A stretch of 64,000 nucleotides of DNA from NCBI GenBank assembly GCA_046330285.1, contig JAXLSX010000001.1, forward strand, positions 1 to 64,000, in the 5' to 3' direction. The notes under the pieces were generated by a model that did not search any database, had not been told where the DNA came from, and worked only from the letters and a program-made list of their open reading frames with translations. This stretch comes from RHKX01 sp046330285 (GTDB lineage Bacteria; Actinomycetota; Thermoleophilia; Solirubrobacterales; 70-9). Below are positions 18,550-25,992 of this stretch, piece after piece. A program made the position numbers and the translations under genes. Every line of letters begins with the position of its first letter. Position 1 is the first letter of the stretch.

Positions 18550-19908
18550 ATGGGAGAGAACGTGGACGAGACGCGGGTGACCGAGCTGCTGATCCGGGAG
18601 CAGGACCGATTCGAGGATCTCCACCCCCGCTCTCGCGAGATCCACGAGCGCGCCGAGGACGACCTGCTCTCCGGGGTGCCGATGAACTGGATGACCCGGT
18701 GGCCCGGCCGGTATCCGATCTACGTGCACGAGGCGCAGGGCGCGGTCGTCACCGACGTCGACGGGATCACCTACGCCGATCTCTGCCTCGGCGACACCGG
18801 CGCGATGTGCGGTCACGCTCCCGCCGCCACCGTCGCGGCGATCGACCGCCAGCTCGCTCGCGGGATCACGACGATGCTGCCGAGCGAGGATGCCGCCGCG
18901 GTCGGCGAGCTGATGGCCGGGCGCTTCGGGATGCGCCATTGGCAGTTCACGGTCTCGGCGACCGACGCGAACCGATTCCTGATCAGGCTCTGCCGCCAGA
19001 TCACCGGCCGGCCGAAGATCCTCGTCCACAACCACTGCTACCACGGCTCGGTCGACGAGACGGTGGTGACGATCGGCGCCGACGGCGGGGTCGAGCCGCG
19101 CTGGGGGAGCGTCGGCCCGCCGGTCGATCCGGCACTGACCACCAGGGTCGTCGAGATCAACGACCTCGAGGCGCTCGAGCGCGAGCTGGCCCACGAGGAC
19201 GTCGCCTGCGTCCTGATCGAGCCGGCGCTGACCAACATCGGGATCGTGCTGCCCGATGCCGGCTACCACGAGGAGGTCCGGAGGCTGACCCGCAAGCACG
19301 GGACGCTGCTGATCATCGACGAGACGCACACGCTCAGCTGCGGCCCCGGCGGCTACACGGCGGCCCACGGGCTCGAGCCCGACGCGATGAGCATGGGCAA
19401 GCCGATCGCCGGCGGCATCCCGACCGGCGCCTACGGGCTCTCCGACGAGGTCGCCGAGAAGGTGCTCGACTCGACGTTCTGGGAGGCCGCCGACGTCGGC
19501 GGGGTCGGCGGCACGCTCGCCGGCAACGCGCTCCAGCTCGCGGCCGTCCGCGCGACCCTCGGCGAGGTTCTCACCGACGAGGCCTACGAGCGGATGATCG
19601 GCCTCGCCGAGCGCTACGAGGACGGGGTCAACGCCGCGATCGGCGAGCACGGGCTCGGCTGGAGCGCGATCCGCCTCGGTTGCCGGGTCGAGTACATGTT
19701 CTCCCCCGAGCCGCCGCACGACGGGGCTGCGGCCGCGGCGGTCATCGGCGGTCCGATCGACGAGCTCATGCACCTCTACATGCTCAACGAGGGGATCCTC
19801 TTCACCCCGTTCCACATGATGGCCCTGATGTCGCCGGCGACGACCGCAGACCAGGTCGACGCCCACACGACCGCGTTCGAGCGGATCGCCGCCGAGCTCG
19901 TCGCCTAA
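18550..19908 (+). CDS. Class III PLP-dependent aminotransferase (GSA-aminomutase-like)
   Basis: A 452-residue fold-type I PLP enzyme. The cofactor lysine is Lys284 in SMGKPIAGGIPTGAYG and the PLP-ring aspartate is Asp257 in LLIIDETHT. LGDTGAMCGHAPAATVAAI and the overall layout resemble glutamate-1-semialdehyde aminomutase relatives, but the usual hemL neighbours are absent and VSATDANRFLIRLCR departs from the common GTEA-type motif. GAGAGGG precedes the ATG with suitable spacing. It is divergent from gntR across operator 1, so it is likely controlled by that regulator. It probably transaminates the imported compound or an intermediate; the substrate is unknown. Confidence 0.86.
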   Translation: MGENVDETRVTELLIREQDRFEDLHPRSREIHERAEDDLLSGVPMNWMTRWPGRYPIYVHEAQGAVVTDVDGITYADLCLGDTGAMCGHAPAATVAAIDRQLARGITTMLPSEDAAAVGELMAGRFGMRHWQFTVSATDANRFLIRLCRQITGRPKILVHNHCYHGSVDETVVTIGADGGVEPRWGSVGPPVDPALTTRVVEINDLEALERELAHEDVACVLIEPALTNIGIVLPDAGYHEEVRRLTRKHGTLLIIDETHTLSCGPGGYTAAHGLEPDAMSMGKPIAGGIPTGAYGLSDEVAEKVLDSTFWEAADVGGVGGTLAGNALQLAAVRATLGEVLTDEAYERMIGLAERYEDGVNAAIGEHGLGWSAIRLGCRVEYMFSPEPPHDGAAAAAVIGGPIDELMHLYMLNEGILFTPFHMMALMSPATTADQVDAHTTAFERIAAELVA

Positions 19909-19991
19909 GCGGCCGCGGAGACCCGGAACCGGCGCGCAACCGGCGCCGGGTCCCTAGCCTCAGCCGCCCGGACGGTCAGGACTCGCATGTC

Positions 19992-20016
19992 GGAGGAATT
20001 GTTGAACAATTCCTCC
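19992..20016. promoter_or_regulatory. GntR operator 2, perfect 25-bp palindrome
   Basis: Arms GGAGGAATTGT and ACAATTCCTCC flank the spacer TGA, giving 11 matched pairs. The core is the same ATTGT-N3-ACAAT seen at operator 1. It covers the -35 box of the downstream gene. A perfect repeat could also form an RNA hairpin, but it lies upstream of the likely start of transcription. Confidence 0.82.
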
Positions 20017-20030
20017 AAGCGCGTTATAGT
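20002..20030 (+). promoter_or_regulatory. Promoter of the PhoX-like gene
   Basis: TTGAAC (20002-20007) is followed after exactly 17 bp by TATAGT (20025-20030), a good match to a housekeeping sigma promoter. The -35 box lies inside operator 2, so a bound regulator should repress it. The leader then carries the ribosome site AGGAGAGG before the ATG at 20071. Confidence 0.7.
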
Positions 20031-20070
20031 CGCGCCGGGATCGGCAATTAACTGAGGACAGGAGAGGTCA

Positions 20071-21534
20071 ATGGCCAACGTCAATCGCCCCACCGAGGGA
20101 CCGATGAGCCCGGGTGGCGAGTTCCCCGAACTCGCCGGAATGACCCGTCGCGAATCGCTCAGGAACGGGGCGAAGCTCGTCCTCGCCGCCGGAATCGGCT
20201 CGCAGATCATGGCCGCGACGGGCGCTGAGACCGCCGTCGCGAGACAGGTGCGGTCGGTCGCCGCGCGCGCCGGGAACAAGCCCGGGTACGGGCCGCTGGT
20301 CGCCAAGGGCCCGTTCAAGCTCCCGAAGGGATTCGAGGTCTTCGAGTTCGGCAAGGCGGGATCGCCGATGAGCGACGGGCTGAGGACGCCGAAGCATCAC
20401 GACGGCTCCGCCGTCTTCAAGGCCCACGGCAGGCGCCTGACGCTGATCCGCAACCAGGAGAACGCCGGCCACGGCAAGGCGCTGAGCAAGCACAACGCCT
20501 ACGACCGTCACGCCAAGGGAGGCGTGACCACCTCGCTCTTCGACACGAAGAAGGGAGAGCTGGTCGGCAGCTCGCTGGTCCTCAACGGCACCGACAACAA
20601 CTGCAACGGCGGCAAGACCCCGTGGGGGACGTGGCTCAGTTGCGAGGAGTCGACGGTCGGCAAGTTCAAGGGGTACGAGAAGGAGCACGGCTACGTCTTC
20701 GAGATCCCGCACGGAGCCAGGAGCCCGATCGATCCGAAGCCGATCAAGGCGATGGGCCGGTTCGTCCACGAGGCCTGCGCGGTCGATCCGAGGACCGGGA
20801 TCGTCTACATGACCGAGGACAACGGGCCGGACGGCTTCTACCGCTACGTCCCGAACCATCGCGGCCAGCTCCATCGCGGCGGCCGGCTGGAGATGCTCTG
20901 CGTCAACGGGCGATCGAAGTACGACACGGTCACCGGCCAGAAGGTGGGTAAGAAGCTCCGCTGCGAGTGGGTCACGATCGACGACCCCGACCCCGAGGAC
21001 GCCGAGCGCCACTCGACCCGCGTCTACGACCAGGGTCGCGACAAGGGTGCCGCCCGGTTCATGGGCCTCGAGGGCGCGTCGTGGGGCCAGGGCAGCGTCT
21101 GGTTCACGGCCAGCGAGGCCGGCGACATCCACCGCGGACAGGTCTGGCGCTACACGCCGTCCAAGCACCTCAAGCACGGCACGCTGCAGCTGGTCTATGA
21201 GTCGAGCAACCGCGCCCGCCTCGACCAGCCCGACGCCATCGTGGTCAGCCCGCGCGGCGGGGTCCTCCTCGGCGAGGACGGCGACGGCGAGGACCGCGAC
21301 GGCGGCACCAACAACCTCCGCGTGCTGACGCCGGCCGGGAAGATGGAGACCTTCGCGGTCAACAGCACCCCACTCGACCTCCACCGCTACGAGGGCGAGA
21401 AGAAGGGCACGGTCGGCCGCAGCGAGTGGTCGGGCGCCTGCTACAGCCCCGACGGCAAGTGGCTGTTCGTCCACATCCAGATCCCCGGGATCACCTACGC
21501 GATCACCGGGCCCTGGGAGAAGGGTTGGCTCTGA
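20071..21534 (+). CDS. Tat-exported PhoX-like protein (DUF839)
   Basis: A 487-residue protein of the PhoX/DUF839 family of calcium/iron-dependent phosphatases and relatives. The N-terminus has a twin-arginine signal (MTRRESLRNGAKLVLAAGIG), so it should be exported folded. Family motifs follow: NGTDNNCNGGKTPWGTWLSCEES, FVHEACAVDPRTGIVYMTEDN, MGLEGASWGQGSVWF, QPDAIVVSPRGGVLLGEDG and EWSGACYSPDGKWLFVHIQ, consistent with the beta-propeller. AGGAGAGG lies 5-6 nt before the ATG. Its promoter is covered by operator 2, linking an exported phosphoesterase-like protein to the catabolic cluster rather than to phosphate starvation. The reaction here is not known. Confidence 0.88.
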   Translation: MANVNRPTEGPMSPGGEFPELAGMTRRESLRNGAKLVLAAGIGSQIMAATGAETAVARQVRSVAARAGNKPGYGPLVAKGPFKLPKGFEVFEFGKAGSPMSDGLRTPKHHDGSAVFKAHGRRLTLIRNQENAGHGKALSKHNAYDRHAKGGVTTSLFDTKKGELVGSSLVLNGTDNNCNGGKTPWGTWLSCEESTVGKFKGYEKEHGYVFEIPHGARSPIDPKPIKAMGRFVHEACAVDPRTGIVYMTEDNGPDGFYRYVPNHRGQLHRGGRLEMLCVNGRSKYDTVTGQKVGKKLRCEWVTIDDPDPEDAERHSTRVYDQGRDKGAARFMGLEGASWGQGSVWFTASEAGDIHRGQVWRYTPSKHLKHGTLQLVYESSNRARLDQPDAIVVSPRGGVLLGEDGDGEDRDGGTNNLRVLTPAGKMETFAVNSTPLDLHRYEGEKKGTVGRSEWSGACYSPDGKWLFVHIQIPGITYAITGPWEKGWL

Positions 21535-21887
21535 GCCGACGGATCGTCGTCTCCTCCCCCGGGTCGGTCGCGCTCACCGAAGAGCCGCTCGACCCGGGGA
21601 CGATCCTCGACGGCGACCCCCGGACCTCGGCCGGCGAGATCGCGGCGGTTCCGCTGCCCGACGGCGCGACGCTCGAGACCGGCGTCTGGAGTTGCACGCC
21701 GGGAGTGGTCACCGACGTCGAGGCCGACGAGACGTTCGTGGTGATCTCGGGCCGGGCGACGATCGAGCACGACGGCGAGACGCACGAGGTCGGGCCGGGC
21801 GACGTCTGTGTCCTCCCGGCCGACGCCGAGACGCGCTGGACGGTCCACGAGACGCTGACGAAGGTCTACGTGATCGTCTCGGCCTAG
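21525..21887 (+). CDS. Cupin-domain protein (DUF861-like)
   Basis: A 120-residue single-domain cupin. The core text TGVWSCTPGVVTDVEADETFVVISGRATIEH, then VGPGDVCVLPADAETRWTVHETLTKVYVI, matches the cupin_3/DUF861 group often found in operons for amine and amino-acid breakdown. The Glu of ADETFVVISG is in a usual metal-ligand position, while the second His region is weak (DAETRW). TTG 21525 inside the PhoX-like gene or CTG 21531 are the possible starts; both overlap that gene, so they are probably co-transcribed. It ends in a convergent 4-nt overlap with the KBL-like gene at the palindrome GGCCTAGGCC. Confidence 0.75.
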   Translation: MALSRRIVVSSPGSVALTEEPLDPGTILDGDPRTSAGEIAAVPLPDGATLETGVWSCTPGVVTDVEADETFVVISGRATIEHDGETHEVGPGDVCVLPADAETRWTVHETLTKVYVIVSA

Positions 21888-23074
21888 GCCGGTAGCAGCC
21901 CGCGGTCGCGGGCGACCGTCTCGAACGCCGCGACGGCGCGATCGATCTGCTCGTCGCTGAGCGCGGCCGACAGCTGCACCCGGACCCTGGCCGTGCCCTC
22001 GGGCACGACCGGATAGCCGAACCCGATCGCGAAGACGCCCTCGTCCAGGAGGCGCTCGCTCATCGCGATCGCCTCGCGCGTCTCGCCGACGACGATCGGC
22101 ACGATCGCGCTCTCGCCCTCGAGCGGCCGCAGGCCCGCCGCCGCAACGCCCTCCCGGAACCGGGCGACGTTGGCGCGCAGCCGTTCGAGGCGCGACGGCT
22201 CGTCGCGGAGGATGCCGAGCGCGGCGCGAGCACCGCAGGCGACGGACTGAGGCAGGCCGTTCGAGAAGAGCTGCGGGCGCGAGCGCTGCTCGAGCACCTC
22301 GCAGAGTGCCGCGCTGCCCGCGACGAAGCCGCCCGCCGCGCCGCCGAGGGCCTTGCCGAGCGTCCCGGTGACGACGTCGACGCGATCGAGGACGCCGAAG
22401 TGCTCGGCGGTGCCGCGGCCGGTCGGGCCGAGCACGCCGAGGCCGTGGGAGTCGTCGACGATCAGGGTCGCGCCGTGGGCTTCGGTCAGGTCGGCGATCT
22501 CCGGCAGCGGCGCGAGGTCGCCCTCCATGCTGAAGACGCCGTCGGTGACGACGAGACAGCGATGCCCGGCGGGAACGCGCTCGAGCTCGGCCGCGAGCGC
22601 GTCCGGGTCGGCGTGCGCGTAGACGGCCTTGCCGGCCGGGCGGGCGAGCCGGATGCCGTCGATGATCGATGCGTGGTTGAGCTCGTCGGAGAGGATCCAG
22701 GTCCGCTCCCACGCGAGCGTGTCGAGCAGCGCCCCGTTCGCGTTCCAGCAGGAAACGAAGCTGACGGCCCGCTCGGTTCCGAGGAACCCGGCGAGGTCGC
22801 GCTCGAGCTCGGCGTGCGGGGTGAAGAGGCCGCAGATGAACCGGACCGAGGCGGTTCCGGCGCCGTACTCGCGCAATCCTTCGGCCGCCGCGCCGACCAC
22901 GTCGGGGTCCGCCGCAAGGCCGAGGTAGTCGTTCGAGCAGAGGCAGATCGCCTCGGTGCCGTCGGCGAACCTGATCTCCGGGCCCTGCGCGGAAGCGATC
23001 TCGCGGAATGTCTTCAGCGCCCCGTTGGCCTCGAGCGCGGCGAGCTCGTCGCGGAGCTCGGCATCGAGGCTCAC
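21884..23074 (-). CDS. kbl: Alpha-oxoamine synthase family, 2-amino-3-ketobutyrate CoA ligase-like
   Basis: A 396-residue PLP enzyme. KBL splits 2-amino-3-oxobutanoate with CoA to glycine and acetyl-CoA. The sequence shows CLCSNDYLGLA, GTASVRFICGLFTPHAELE, SDELNHASIIDGIRLA, TDGVFSMEGDLAPLP, VDDSHGLGVLG and the PLP lysine Lys241 in TGTLGKALGGAAGGF. The RFICG, FSMEGD and GFGYPVVPEG-type texts favour KBL over BioF (8-amino-7-oxononanoate synthase). The GTG start overlaps the preceding aminotransferase stop (GTGA). No threonine dehydrogenase gene lies beside it, so the amino-ketobutyrate source is unclear. Confidence 0.85.
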   Translation of the reverse strand: MSLDAELRDELAALEANGALKTFREIASAQGPEIRFADGTEAICLCSNDYLGLAADPDVVGAAAEGLREYGAGTASVRFICGLFTPHAELERDLAGFLGTERAVSFVSCWNANGALLDTLAWERTWILSDELNHASIIDGIRLARPAGKAVYAHADPDALAAELERVPAGHRCLVVTDGVFSMEGDLAPLPEIADLTEAHGATLIVDDSHGLGVLGPTGRGTAEHFGVLDRVDVVTGTLGKALGGAAGGFVAGSAALCEVLEQRSRPQLFSNGLPQSVACGARAALGILRDEPSRLERLRANVARFREGVAAAGLRPLEGESAIVPIVVGETREAIAMSERLLDEGVFAIGFGYPVVPEGTARVRVQLSAALSDEQIDRAVAAFETVARDRGLLPA

Positions 23075-24432
23075 GCGAGCTCCTCGTCGACCGCCTCCGC
23101 GACCGCTTCGAGCGCAACCTCGAACGCCGGCGGCGGCATCAGCAGCGACGGCTGGATGTTGAGCGAGGTCGTGCTCGAGTCGGCGAGGACCCCGCGGCGC
23201 AGCATTCCGGCGGCGACCCGATCCTGAAGACCGGGGTCACGCTCGCGCGTGTCCGGATCGACGACGAACTCGATCGCCTGAAAGCAGCCGATCGTGCGGA
23301 CCTCGCCAATCCGGTCGTGCCGTTCGGCGAGGGCGCCGAGGCGCGCGGCGCCGACGGACTCGAGCGCCGCGACGTTCGCGAGGACGTCCTCGCGCTCGTA
23401 GGCGTCGAGCGTCGCGAGTGCAGCGGCCACCGACCCGGGCAACCATGACCAGGTGCTGCCGGTGCTGAGGTCTCCGACGGTCCCGAGGACGCGATCGGTC
23501 CCGAGCAGCGCGCCGATCGGCATCACGCCGCCTCCCAGAGCCTTGCCCATGCAGATCAGGTCCGGTTCGAGATCCCAGCGTTCGACCGCGAACATCGTCC
23601 CGCTCCGCCCCATCCCGGTCTTGACCTCGTCGGCGCAGAACAGCCAGTCGTGTTCACGGCAGAGGGCGGTGAGCGCCGGCCAGAAGGACTCCGGCGGCGC
23701 GATGCACCCACCGGATCCGAGCACCGGCTCGATCACGACGCCGGCGACCAGGGTGGGGTCGACGACGTGGAAGAGGAGCTCGTCGCGGATGTAGTCGACC
23801 GTCGCGTCGCCACTGCCACCCGGGCGCGGGCCTGCGAACGGCGACCGGTACGGGTTCGGGTACGGCGCATGCATGAAGCCGCCGCCGAGCGCGCGCTCGC
23901 CCCAACTGATCTCGTGCGCCTCGGCGCCGAGGGACGCCGTCGCCGCCGACTCGCCGTGGTAGCCGCCGTGGAAGGCGAGGACGATCGGGCGGCCGGTCGC
24001 GCGACGCATGATCCGGATCGCGGTCTCGACGGCCTCGGTCCCGTTCAGGGCGATGTCGACCCGGTCGATCGGCCCCGGAGCGATCGCGACGAGGCGCTCG
24101 GCCAACTCGATCATCCCGGCCGTCGCCACTGCATGTGAGTCCTCGTTGCCGACCCGGCGGATCCACTCCACCGCAGGGTCGATCAGGTCCGTGCGCCCGG
24201 CGCCGAGCGGCACCGACCCCGAGGCCGAAGCGAGGTCGAAGAAGACGTTCCCGTCGACGTCGGTGACCGTGTAGGCGGCCTTCGAGTCGACGATCAGCGG
24301 CGCGAGCTCCTCGGACAGCCCGCGATAGAGGACGCGCTCGCCGCGGGCGAGGAGCTCGCGGGAGCGCGGACCCGGCAGCTCGGTTTCCACACGTGGGCGT
24401 TCGGGGAGATCGGGTGTATCCGGCATCGGCAT
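23071..24432 (-). CDS. Class III PLP-dependent aminotransferase, second copy
   Basis: A 453-residue aminotransferase of the GABA/ornithine type. PLP contacts are visible at ALNGTEAVETAIR, AFHGGYHGES, Asp268 in FCADEVKTGMGR and Lys297 in CMGKALGGGVMPIGA. ATG 24432 is chosen because GGAGAG precedes it by nine bases and because the earlier ATG at 24513 would put operator 3 and the promoter inside the coding region. It is translationally coupled to the KBL-like gene. It differs clearly from the first aminotransferase at 18550-19908, so the two probably act on different intermediates. Confidence 0.86.
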   Translation of the reverse strand: MPMPDTPDLPERPRVETELPGPRSRELLARGERVLYRGLSEELAPLIVDSKAAYTVTDVDGNVFFDLASASGSVPLGAGRTDLIDPAVEWIRRVGNEDSHAVATAGMIELAERLVAIAPGPIDRVDIALNGTEAVETAIRIMRRATGRPIVLAFHGGYHGESAATASLGAEAHEISWGERALGGGFMHAPYPNPYRSPFAGPRPGGSGDATVDYIRDELLFHVVDPTLVAGVVIEPVLGSGGCIAPPESFWPALTALCREHDWLFCADEVKTGMGRSGTMFAVERWDLEPDLICMGKALGGGVMPIGALLGTDRVLGTVGDLSTGSTWSWLPGSVAAALATLDAYEREDVLANVAALESVGAARLGALAERHDRIGEVRTIGCFQAIEFVVDPDTRERDPGLQDRVAAGMLRRGVLADSSTTSLNIQPSLLMPPPAFEVALEAVAEAVDEELA

Positions 24433-24476
24433 CGCTTCAGTCTCTCCGCCCGGCGACGAACCGGGGCGGAACGCGC

Positions 24477-24508
24477 ATCGTAACTGAATAGCTAGATTGT
24501 TCAACAGT
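24477..24508 (-). promoter_or_regulatory. GntR operator 3 and promoter of the aminotransferase-kbl operon
   Basis: ATTGT-TCA-ACAGT (24496-24508) matches operators 1 and 2 with one mismatch in the inverted repeat. On the minus strand TTGAAC (24504-24499) lies within it and is followed after 16 bp by TACGAT (24482-24477). The position of the -35 box inside the operator is the same as at operator 2. The site could also act on the divergent AEC permease gene. Confidence 0.7.
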
Positions 24509-24623
24509 TCCACTCATGGTGATATCCATCCGTGATCGCCGGCGCACCGCTCTGCGGCGGGCATCCCCGGTCGGGGAGGATGGCCGCCGCCCCAGAAGCC
24601 ACTGACCGCCGAGCCGCCGCACC

Positions 24624-25541
24624 TTGATCCTGATCATCGCCGCAATCGTCGTCGCCACCGCCGCCGGCATCTCCGCCGAGCGGCGCTGGCCCGACCGCGC
24701 CGGGCCCGACTCGCGGCGGGCGCTGCTCTGGATCCTCTACCTGGTCCTGCCGCCGGTCACGTTCTTCAACCTCGTGCACGTGTCCTTCGACGCCGACCTC
24801 GGGGGCGGGATCGGCCTTGCGTGGATCGCGACCGCGGCGGCGGCCGGCGTCGCCTACCTGGCGGGGTCGCGGATGCTCGACCTCAGCCGGCCGCAGATCG
24901 GCGCGGTCATCGCCTGCACGCTCGTCGCCAACACCGCCTACCTGGGCTATCCGCTGACGATCGCCCTGCTCGGCAGCGACCAGCTCGGCGAGGCCGTCGC
25001 CTACGACGTCGCCGTCGGCGCCCCGGCACTGCTGCTCGGGGCGTTCTCGGCCGGCGCCGCGTTCGGGACGAAGGCCGGCGAGGGCGCCCGGCAGCGGACC
25101 GGCGCGTTCTTCGCCCGCAACCTGCCGCTGTACGCGGCCATCCTCGCCCTGTTCGCCCCCGATTCGCTGGCGCCGGACGTGCTCGTCGACATCTCCCGCG
25201 TCGTCGTGATCGCGATCCTGCCCATCGGCTTCTTCGCCGTCGGCGCGGCGCTGATGGAGGACGCCGGCGCCGAGGGCCTGCGGATGCCGCCGCCGGTCAG
25301 CCGCTCGACCGTGCTCGTCATCTGCACGAAGCTGCTCGTCCTCCCCCTCCTGCTCTACCTGCTGGCGCTGCCGCTGATCGACCTTCCCGATACCTACCTG
25401 CTGATGGCGGTGATGCCGAGCGGGCTGAACTCGATGATCGTGACCCACGCCTACGGGCTCGACCTCGCGACGACCGCCGAGGCGGTCACATGGACGACGG
25501 CGATCGTGGTCGTCGTCGCGCTGGTCGCGAGCTTCCTCTGA
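24624..25541 (+). CDS. AEC-family (auxin efflux carrier-like) permease
   Basis: A 305-residue membrane protein with about ten hydrophobic segments and the Mem_trans family layout. LILIIAAIVVATAAGISAERRW opens the first helix, and CTLVANTAYLGYPLTIALLG and LLMAVMPSGLNSMIVTHAYGLD carry the conserved N-x-x-x-GxP and P-S/A-x-N-x-x-x-x motifs. Relatives move organic acids such as malate or malonate. The TTG start at 24624 is supported by the first helix but has only a weak ribosome site. It is divergent from the second aminotransferase, so it may belong to the same regulon. Confidence 0.82.
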   Translation: MILIIAAIVVATAAGISAERRWPDRAGPDSRRALLWILYLVLPPVTFFNLVHVSFDADLGGGIGLAWIATAAAAGVAYLAGSRMLDLSRPQIGAVIACTLVANTAYLGYPLTIALLGSDQLGEAVAYDVAVGAPALLLGAFSAGAAFGTKAGEGARQRTGAFFARNLPLYAAILALFAPDSLAPDVLVDISRVVVIAILPIGFFAVGAALMEDAGAEGLRMPPPVSRSTVLVICTKLLVLPLLLYLLALPLIDLPDTYLLMAVMPSGLNSMIVTHAYGLDLATTAEAVTWTTAIVVVVALVASFL

Positions 25542-25547
25542 CGCGGG

Positions 25548-25988
25548 TCAGCCGCCGGGACCGGCGTCGCGACCGGGGCGGAGCATCACCGCGAGCAGGC
25601 CGAGCGGCGCGATCACCGTCAGCACCAGCGAGACGGCCTCGGCGATCGCGTCGCCGGCGCCGAGCCCGTCGAGGTTGAACAGGTGGTAGATCGTGTGCGG
25701 GACCGAGAAGACGAGAAACGAGACGAGCGCGACCAACACCAGTCTCCGGTCGAGCCAGATCGCGGCGGCGGCGAGCACGACGGCGGTCGCCAGGAACAGC
25801 GCCCCGACGTCGCGCAGCAGGTGCTCGTTGTAGGCCGGCAGCGCCTCCACCCACCCGCGCCCGGCGGGGAAGTCCTCGTAGAACGAACGCGGCGCAAGCA
25901 GCGCGTAGAAGCCGTCGGTCGCCTGCACCGCGGCGAGCAGGCCGAGGATCAGCCGCGTGACCGCCCGGGGTGCTCCGAGCGCGTGCAT
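25548..25988 (-). CDS. Four-helix membrane protein of unknown function
   Basis: A 146-residue protein with four predicted membrane segments (LILGLLAAVQATDGFYALL, FLATAVVLAAAAIWL, VALVSFLVFSVPHTIYHLFN, VSLVLTVIAPLGLLAVML). YEDFPAGRGWVEALPAYNEH between helices 1 and 2 and HTIYHLFN in helix 3 look like conserved functional patches. It ends six bases from the convergent AEC permease gene and starts four bases after the stop of the upstream membrane gene, so it is probably co-transcribed with that gene. No function can be assigned. Confidence 0.75.
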   Translation of the reverse strand: MHALGAPRAVTRLILGLLAAVQATDGFYALLAPRSFYEDFPAGRGWVEALPAYNEHLLRDVGALFLATAVVLAAAAIWLDRRLVLVALVSFLVFSVPHTIYHLFNLDGLGAGDAIAEAVSLVLTVIAPLGLLAVMLRPGRDAGPGG

Positions 25989-25992
25989 CGGA

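Noticed and set aside
21884..24432. Biotin genes bioF and bioA
   Set aside because: The synthase has KBL-type signature texts, there is no bioB or bioD nearby, and the promoter carries the catabolic GntR operator.
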